DNA from: Defluviitaleaceae bacterium
GTDB lineage: Bacteria > Bacillota > Clostridia > Lachnospirales > WRAX01
Reading direction: 5' to 3'
Length of the DNA stretch: 34,476 nucleotides
Assembly (NCBI GenBank): GCA_009780485.1
Contig: WQZZ01000010.1
Coordinates: 1 to 34,476, forward strand
The translations under genes were made by a program, and so were the position numbers. The notes below the pieces were generated by a model, which was given only the letters and a program-made list of their open reading frames with translations, did not search any database and was not told the DNA's origin. Positions 28,481 through 34,476 of this stretch are shown piece by piece. The stretch's first letter is position 1. The number at the start of each line of letters is the position of its first letter.

Positions 28481-29470
28481 ATGACGGAAAATATTTTGGT
28501 AATTTGCGAACAACGTGACGGCAAGTTTCAAAAAGTTTCTATGGAACTTATCGGCAAGGCACGTCAGTTGATTGAAAAAAAGCAGGGACAAAAGGTTGTT
28601 GCCCTTCTTATGGGTGACAAAATTGCAGAGCTTGCCCAAGATTTGGTTAACCACGGGGCGGACAGGGTTGTTTATGTTGACAATCCAGCTCTCAAAGACT
28701 TTATGACCGAACCTTATACGAAAGCGGCTTGTGCAGTGCTTAAAAGCGAAAATCCCGACATGGTGCTGGTGGGTGCTTCATCCATTGGGCGCGACCTTGC
28801 CCCACGCATTGCCGCCCGCTTAAAAACAGGCTTGACGGCGGATTGCACCACCTTAGAAATCGACGATGAAACGGGCGAGCTTTTGATGACCCGCCCAGCT
28901 TTTGGTGGAAATGTCATGGCGACAATTATCTGCCCAGACCATCGTCCACAAATGGCAACGGTGCGTCCTGGTGTTATGGTTGCCCTTGAACCACAAACCA
29001 AAACAGGTGAGATTGTTGACTTTGATGTGGCTTTTGAAACCTCTGACAGCAATGTGGAAATCCTTGAAACTGTGATGATAGCCAAGGAAACCAAGGACAT
29101 TACGAAGGCAAACATTTTGGTGTCTGGCGGGCGTGGTATTGGCAACAATTTCGCACCCTTGAAAGAACTGGCTGACGTTTTGGGTGGGGAAGTTTCCGCA
29201 TCACGTGCCTCGGTGGATGCTGGGATTGCCTATAAAGATATGCAGGTTGGGCAAACAGGAAAAACCGTACGACCAGATGTATACTTCGCCTTTGGAATAT
29301 CGGGTGCCGTCCAGCATACAGCAGGCATGGAAGAAGCCACCCTAATATTTGCCATAAACAAAGACGCAACGGCACCAATTTTTGATGTGGCAGATGTAGG
29401 TATTGTTGGGGATGCCCACAAAATTATCCCAAAGCTTGTAAATCGCATCAAAAAAGAGAAAAATCTTTAA
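28481..29470 (+). CDS. etfA: electron transfer flavoprotein subunit alpha
   Basis: VLVGASSIGRDLAPRIAARLKTGLTADCT, LVSGGRGIG, VGQTGKTVRPDVYFAFGISGAVQHTAGMEEATLIFAINKDATAPIFDVADVGIVGD. Confidence 0.97.
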   Translation: MTENILVICEQRDGKFQKVSMELIGKARQLIEKKQGQKVVALLMGDKIAELAQDLVNHGADRVVYVDNPALKDFMTEPYTKAACAVLKSENPDMVLVGASSIGRDLAPRIAARLKTGLTADCTTLEIDDETGELLMTRPAFGGNVMATIICPDHRPQMATVRPGVMVALEPQTKTGEIVDFDVAFETSDSNVEILETVMIAKETKDITKANILVSGGRGIGNNFAPLKELADVLGGEVSASRASVDAGIAYKDMQVGQTGKTVRPDVYFAFGISGAVQHTAGMEEATLIFAINKDATAPIFDVADVGIVGDAHKIIPKLVNRIKKEKNL

Positions 29471-29808
29471 TTATCTTCGACCGATGATAAAGTGTCATTT
29501 GGTCAATGGCTTAACTTTGCTAGACTACCGTCACTCCTAATTCCCAAAGTAAAGTAGCGAATAAATTTTATATTTTGAACATGACACACTCATGTCATAG
29601 GCGATAGGAACAAGTTTGAAAAATTGCTCACAATCCTTGAATTTACACACTTTATCAAGAATCAAACACCCAGCCGGCAAGCGAAGAAAAAGTTATGAAT
29701 TTACTGTAAGCGTCGCTATAAATATAGTATGACTAAATATTTCAAAAGATTGATGATTGCCCAAAGCTGAATAACGCTCCTTTTCTCAACTCGGGAAAAG
29801 CAACTAAA

Positions 29809-29850
29809 GGCATGATTGATTTATCACCATCTAATCAATCATGCCTCTTT
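29809..29850 (+). terminator. hairpin/terminator downstream of etfA
   Basis: Perfect 13-bp inverted repeat GGCATGATTGATT...AATCAATCATGCC followed by CTCTTT. Confidence 0.55.
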
Positions 29851-30020
29851 CTATTTCACGGCAAAACACCAAAAGGAGGAATTTTTCTGCCTCGGAGAAA
29901 CAAACGCAAGACAGAACCACACAATCATGCTACGTCAATACACGATAGATGTTTTAAGGTTAGTTAGATTTGTAGGAAAATGATGTAAAAAGTTTGATAT
30001 TGAATAAATTGACCCTTTCC

Positions 30021-31646
30021 TCAAAACATCCAACTTATTATTATAACCTGTTCTTTTGTATCAAGGTCTCTCTCTCTGATTTGTATTGTATCAATAAAGT
30101 CATTTATGATTTTATGCGTTAAGATGTCAACCCGCTTGTACTTTTCTAGCAGAATCACCATATTGTCGAAGGTCTTTTTATTTATTTCAATGGCGGTTAA
30201 TTCCTCTTGCAAATACCGCTTCCTGTTGACGTCACTTTGTCGCTCTTTTTCAAAAACTTTCTTAAAGTCCAGAAAATCTTCTTCCGAAATGACACCATTT
30301 AGTTTGTCGGCATAGGACATAGTTATGTTTCTTAGGATGGTTTCAATTTTCGATTCAACTTCAAAGAGTTGCTTTTCAATTTTTGGGCGATTATCGCCAC
30401 CTTGTTCAATGATAGATAGGGCAGAACTTACAATGTCATAAGCATCACCTCCTATGGTTGCATCATTGATTAAACCCCTTATTTTGGTGATAATAGCATC
30501 TTCAATCTTATCCTGACTAATACAATGAGGTGTACACTCTCTCCTTTTGGACATTGCCGAAAGCCTGCATCTTAAGAAGTGTGTTTTGCCATTTCGTGAT
30601 AATCCGCTACGTTGCATGGTGGAACCGCAGTCTGCACACAGAAGCTTACCCGCCAAAATATGGGGCTTTGACTTTTCTGACGGCTTGTTATCGGGGTTGT
30701 TTTTATAGCCTGTGCGTTTGCGGTCTATCAGCTTCTGGACTTTGTGAAACTGATTCTCGTCAATTATGGGAGGGTGGTTGTTCTTTATCACTATCCATTC
30801 ACTCTCGGGGACTTTAGTTGTCTTTTTACTTTTGTAGCTGACCTTTCGCTCTCTACCTTGAATTAATGTTCCTATGTAAGCCTTATTCCTAAGAATCTTA
30901 TTGATGGTATTTGCTGACCATACGCCATACTTAAGGCTGTAAATTCCAGCACTTGGGTTTTCAAAGTTTAGACCCTGATTCTTTTTGTATTGACTTGGCG
31001 TAGGCACTCCTCTTTGGCTAAGAATATGCCCTATTGTGTGAGTTCCATTGCCGTCCAAATACAGGGAGTAGATTTCTTTAACGATTTGAGCGGCCTCTTC
31101 ATCAATAGTCAACTTATGCCTGTCATTTGGGTCTTTAATGTATCCATAGCAGGCAAAAGAACCTAGAAACTGCCCATCCTCCATCTTTTTCTTGAACACA
31201 GCCCTAATATTATCGGACAGGTCCTCGCTATGCCATTCATTGATAAGCCCATATATCTGGCGAGCTTTTTTATTGCCCTTGACATTGGTGTCCACATTAT
31301 CGGTTAGGCTGATGAAGCGTATGCCCCACTCTATAAAGTATCCGTGGATGTATTTTTCTACTAATTCCATGTCTCTGGTAAATCGGGATTGGTGTTTGCA
31401 GATTATGGTGTTAAACTTTCCATCGGCAGCATCTTTAATCATCTGCTTAAACGCTGGTCTGTCCGAAAATCCGCTTAAATCCTCATCAACATAAACATTG
31501 TGTACAAGAAATCCATTGGAAACTGCGTAATCAATCAATAACAACTTCTGATTTTGGATACTTTCGCTATCATCTCCGATATGAACCTTATCTGTGTCCT
31601 CCTTCGATAAACGGCAATAGATGGCCACAATTTCTTGGTTTTGCAT
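30021..31646 (-). CDS. large serine recombinase (site-specific integrase)
   Basis: Catalytic domain IVAIYCRLSKEDTD (nucleophile Ser), SIQNQKLLLIDYA, YVDEDLSGFSDRPAFKQMIKDA; recombinase domain (GSFACYGYIKDPND, NKAYIGTLIQGRERKVSYKSKKT); zinc ribbon LLCADCGSTM...RCR...CTPHCI; uninterrupted. Confidence 0.95.
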   Translation of the reverse strand: MQNQEIVAIYCRLSKEDTDKVHIGDDSESIQNQKLLLIDYAVSNGFLVHNVYVDEDLSGFSDRPAFKQMIKDAADGKFNTIICKHQSRFTRDMELVEKYIHGYFIEWGIRFISLTDNVDTNVKGNKKARQIYGLINEWHSEDLSDNIRAVFKKKMEDGQFLGSFACYGYIKDPNDRHKLTIDEEAAQIVKEIYSLYLDGNGTHTIGHILSQRGVPTPSQYKKNQGLNFENPSAGIYSLKYGVWSANTINKILRNKAYIGTLIQGRERKVSYKSKKTTKVPESEWIVIKNNHPPIIDENQFHKVQKLIDRKRTGYKNNPDNKPSEKSKPHILAGKLLCADCGSTMQRSGLSRNGKTHFLRCRLSAMSKRRECTPHCISQDKIEDAIITKIRGLINDATIGGDAYDIVSSALSIIEQGGDNRPKIEKQLFEVESKIETILRNITMSYADKLNGVISEEDFLDFKKVFEKERQSDVNRKRYLQEELTAIEINKKTFDNMVILLEKYKRVDILTHKIINDFIDTIQIRERDLDTKEQVIIISWMF

Positions 31647-32595
31647 TTGGGTGGTTCCCTCCCTCATAAATGAAAAGAAGTAGATGCCTACTGACTAAAG
31701 ATATTATATCGCAGCACACAACCTCGGCATAGCTTCATGTACGTTTCAAGTTCCCAACTTTTCCTTGCCTGCATTATCAGGATTTTGGGGATGTTTTTTT
31801 GAAGGACAGCTATCCATCCTGATGCCACCTTTCACTGAGCCAAGGTTGTCTTTCACCAAGTGTCCAACAATGATTTTCCTAATGTTTTTGTGCCTCTCCA
31901 CTTCCTCGGTTGACATAAAAATGTCTGAAACAACAATTCTGGCACCTCTCAAATCATCACCTCAAACTGAGCCACTTATAAAATCTGTATTAATATCTAT
32001 ATTACACCATGGCTTGTTTGCATACTGCAACAGGATTTATGCCTTAAAAATCAATGCCATGACTTAACAGTACATGCCTGTGTTTGCAAATTTTTAGAGT
32101 ACTTTAACAATATGGCGGTAAACGGATGTGTGGCTGTTCGTTCAAATTCCTAATACCTTATGATGGAGATGCTCTAAGTATTATTAAATCATCTTAATTG
32201 CTTATAACAATCCGTTTTCTTTCCAAAATAAAAATCCACAGAAACCGATTAAATCAATTCTGTGCATATAATAATCGAAAAACCAGCCTAATTATATGAC
32301 CAGATAACAATCCAAAATCATGTTATACCAAGAAAACCAGCCATCAATTTTGACAAAAGCAAAAACCTTAAAAAGTAGCAAGGATTGCGTGGATTTTCGA
32401 TAGCCCAATGCCAGAAACATCTACACCTATCAAAATTTAACTACTTACACCTCTTTTAACCGACTTGTACAAGTGGTGCAATAGGCTTGTGCAAGTTTTG
32501 GAAGTTGTTAAAGTGGTCAATCGAATGATTTGAGGTATTTATAGCACCCTTGATGGTCGTGGTGGAAAATCGCACGGTTTGACGGATGCGGAGAT

Positions 32596-32640
32596 GGCTA
32601 AGATTATGAAGCTTCCACATGGGTTCCGTGACCATTATCG
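32596..32640. other. attR: right junction of the integrative element (attP arm GGCTAAGATTAT 32596-32607; core ACATGGGT 32617-32624)
   Basis: Subtilase homology starts to the right of the core; arm is a perfect inverted copy of the attL arm. Confidence 0.9.
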
Positions 32641-32756
32641 TCGTATGGGTGGTTTTGTCCGTTGATGAAATCCACACTGTCAAGGATGCGCCCCTGCAAG
32701 TCAGGAACTGGAGCAACTCCTGTGTCTAAAATGGCAATAGAAATTGGCTGGTGCAT
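32617..32756 (-). pseudogene. subtilisin-like protease N-terminal part (catalytic Asp [12 protein letters not shown] and HGTHV), disrupted by the element; absent from the ORF track because it is under 60 aa
   Basis: GAGGAGGTGACACC-ATG then [47 protein letters not shown]; beyond the core the frame reads EAS-stop inside the element. Confidence 0.92.
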
Positions 32757-32798
32757 GGTGTCACCTCCTCTCCCCATCATATAGAGGGACGAAATCTA

Positions 32799-32828
32799 TT
32801 GACACAGTGGGTGTGGTAAGTTTATAAT
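32799..32828 (+). promoter_or_regulatory. sigma70/sigmaA-type promoter of yggS
   Basis: TTGACA, 18 bp, TATAAT. Confidence 0.65.
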
Positions 32829-32848
32829 TGTTGTAAGGGGTGTTGTTT

Positions 32849-33508
32849 ATGAATATTTTGGATAACTTGAAGCGTGTAAATGAGAATATTGAAAAAGCAG
32901 CAGAAAAGTCTGGGAGAGATGTGTCAGACATTGTTATGGTTGCCGTTACAAAATCTCTTAATTTGGATGAATTGCTACAAATTGAAGGCTTGACCCATGT
33001 GGGCGAGAACAAAGTGCAAGATTTGGTTGCCAAACAACCTCATCTTGATGGGTTGGTTTGGCATTTTGTAGGGCATTTGCAACGAAACAAGGTGGGTCAA
33101 GTATTGGGGCGTGCGGCACTTATACACAGCTTGGACAGCATACGTCTAGCGGAAGAGATTAGCCGTGTCGCCACCAAACAAGATTTAATGGCGGATGTGT
33201 TGATTGAGGTTAACATTGCAAATGAACCAAATAAATATGGTATCATTCCAGAGGAAGTAATGGAATTTGCCACAAAAGTGATTGAATTGCCAGGGATTGC
33301 CATTCATGGTTTAATGACCATGGGTCCAGCAGATGCAACCCCCTCACAACGGCGAAGCAACTTTGAAAAAATGTCAGAATTGCACAGAGAGCTAAATTCT
33401 ATAGCACAAGCACGTTACCTTTCCATGGGTATGAGTAGCGACTATGAGCTAGCCATCGAATGTGGAGCCAACATCGTGAGAATTGGGCGAGGGATATTCG
33501 GAAAATAA
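32849..33508 (+). CDS. yggS: YggS-family pyridoxal-phosphate homeostasis protein
   Basis: IVMVAVTKSLN, HVGENKVQDLVAKQ, WHFVGHLQRNKV, LMTMGP, LSMGMSSDYELAIECGANIVRIGRGIFG. Confidence 0.95.
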   Translation: MNILDNLKRVNENIEKAAEKSGRDVSDIVMVAVTKSLNLDELLQIEGLTHVGENKVQDLVAKQPHLDGLVWHFVGHLQRNKVGQVLGRAALIHSLDSIRLAEEISRVATKQDLMADVLIEVNIANEPNKYGIIPEEVMEFATKVIELPGIAIHGLMTMGPADATPSQRRSNFEKMSELHRELNSIAQARYLSMGMSSDYELAIECGANIVRIGRGIFGK

Positions 33509-33548
33509 GAAAGACGACCACTTAAAATTTCATATAGATACACCAATA

Positions 33549-33580
33549 AAAACTCCCCCAGATTTTTTCTGAGGGAGTTT
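33549..33580. terminator. bidirectional terminator between the convergent yggS and TraB/GumN genes
   Basis: AAACTCCCCCAGA-TTTTT-CTGAGGGAGTTT. Confidence 0.75.
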
Positions 33581-33584
33581 GTTT

Positions 33585-34476
33585 CTATTTCCATAAAGAA
33601 TTGACTTCATATCCCATTTCTTCCAAAACAATAAAAACATTGCCGTGGTCATCACCTATCATATGACCAATGCCCATAGTTACGAAAAATGTGGTTGGTT
33701 CGTCAGTTTCCACTAACAGACGATGAATTTCTTCGGCAAACTCCACTGACCGCTGAATAAGAATCACATCAACCATGTATTGAGCAAAAGCGTTGCCATG
33801 TGCATCTTCTGGACGAAGCAGAGCAAAAAGTGCATCAATATCTTGTGCTGTATAGGCTTCCACCAACCCTAAATCTCTGGCAGCTTCTATCATAGTGTCA
33901 CGGTCCGCTAAATCATTTATGGCGGCGATTTGCACGTCCATTGGCGCTCTGTAAAGCACAGACGTTTCATGGGCAAGAGGGTTAAGCCCGATTATGGTAC
34001 GGTCAAGCCCTTGGGCAATCGACATAATATGAGTATCTACACTGTAAATTTCAGAAATGTCCATAAGAGGAAAAATCTCAAGGGCGGTTATCATGGTCGC
34101 AGCAACCATGGGTTGGAACATTGCAATGTCCTCATAATTCACCAATGTGAAGGTTTCTAGCACATCCAGCAGATGTGCATGGGTTTCTGGAGGTAACACA
34201 TCCGCCAAAGTCGTGCCAAGGGGCAACATCATGTAACGTGCCACTTCCATCATCGCAGCCAAATCTTGCAATTGTGTTAGGTCAAATTCAAATGCGAAAA
34301 TGTCAGAGCGGTGCATGGCGTCTTCCACACGTGCTGGTAATGGAAAAAAGTATGGTCGCCCAAGGTGCATAGAACCAAAAATATAAGCACGGTTGTCGCC
34401 ATATTCTACATAAGACAATAAACCATGGATATATGGTCGCCCCTCTATTTCCTCGGCAATTTCTTCAACCACCTGC
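33585..34476 (-). CDS. TraB/GumN-family protein (5' end beyond the window)
   Basis: RAYIFGSMHLGRPYFFPLP...DIFAFEFDL...FFVTMGIGHMIGDDHGNVFIVLEEMGYEV; frame open to the window end. Confidence 0.82.
   Translation of the reverse strand, partial: QVVEEIAEEIEGRPYIHGLLSYVEYGDNRAYIFGSMHLGRPYFFPLPARVEDAMHRSDIFAFEFDLTQLQDLAAMMEVARYMMLPLGTTLADVLPPETHAHLLDVLETFTLVNYEDIAMFQPMVAATMITALEIFPLMDISEIYSVDTHIMSIAQGLDRTIIGLNPLAHETSVLYRAPMDVQIAAINDLADRDTMIEAARDLGLVEAYTAQDIDALFALLRPEDAHGNAFAQYMVDVILIQRSVEFAEEIHRLLVETDEPTTFFVTMGIGHMIGDDHGNVFIVLEEMGYEVNSLWK

Larger units (their letters stand above)
9146..32624. mobile_element. about 23.5-kb large-serine-recombinase integrative element inserted in a subtilase gene
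   Basis: Flanking halves of one subtilase gene rejoin in frame when one copy of core ACATGGGT and the 23,471-bp segment are removed; encodes an intact large serine recombinase; ends form a symmetric attP. Confidence 0.9.

Noticed and set aside
30021-31667. Recombinase as a marker of a prophage or conjugative element
   Set aside because: No structural, packaging, lysis, relaxase or T4SS genes recognised between the att sites.
31746-31952. 68-aa ORF upstream of the recombinase as a recombination directionality factor
   Set aside because: Size is plausible but no RDF-like or DNA-binding motif can be seen; cannot be supported from sequence alone.
32456-32716. ORF 32456..32716 (-) as a real protein
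   Set aside because: Out of frame with the subtilase N-terminus it overlaps and crosses attR; low-complexity translation.
1-34476. CRISPR arrays, IS elements, rRNA operons
   Set aside because: No regularly spaced direct repeats, no DDE transposase and no rRNA sequence noticed on reading.

Overview
Firmicute/Clostridia-like chromosomal window. Backbone genes on the left are tex (partial), a decayed RelE/RelB-type pair, gpmI, miaA, mutS, a RicA/YmcA-like protein and miaB (all minus strand), then a plus-strand peroxiredoxin and a tRNA-Arg(CCG). Backbone genes on the right are yggS and a TraB/GumN-family gene. The main finding is that a subtilisin-like protease gene is split into two parts about 23.5 kb apart. 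Its N-terminal part (catalytic Asp, ending ...DDNGHGTHV) is at 32756..32617 (-). Its C-terminal part (..AGIAAG..., GTSMAAPFVSG) is at 9145..8410 (-). Removing 23,471 bp between two copies of ACATGGGT (9146-9153 and 32617-32624) restores an in-frame 291-codon gene reading [15 protein letters not shown]. The removed segment carries an intact large serine recombinase near its right end. When its ends are joined they form a symmetric 50-bp attP: GGCTAAGATTAT-N9-ACATGGGT-N9-ATAATCTTAGCC. The segment is therefore read as a large-serine-recombinase integrative element. Its cargo includes a complete set of acyl-CoA beta-oxidation/butanoate steps with a Liv-type ABC importer (thiolase, FabG-like, MaoC-like, TetR, KASIII-like, livHMGF plus binding protein, CoA-transferase, alpha/beta hydrolase, acyl-CoA dehydrogenase, etfBA). 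Separately, the peroxiredoxin has an in-frame TGA exactly at the peroxidatic Cys (FTFV-U-PTE), followed by a SECIS-like hairpin, so it is a predicted selenoprotein. miaA appears to use a rare ATC start codon. No database searches or computations were run; all assignments rest on motifs, gene order and manual reading.
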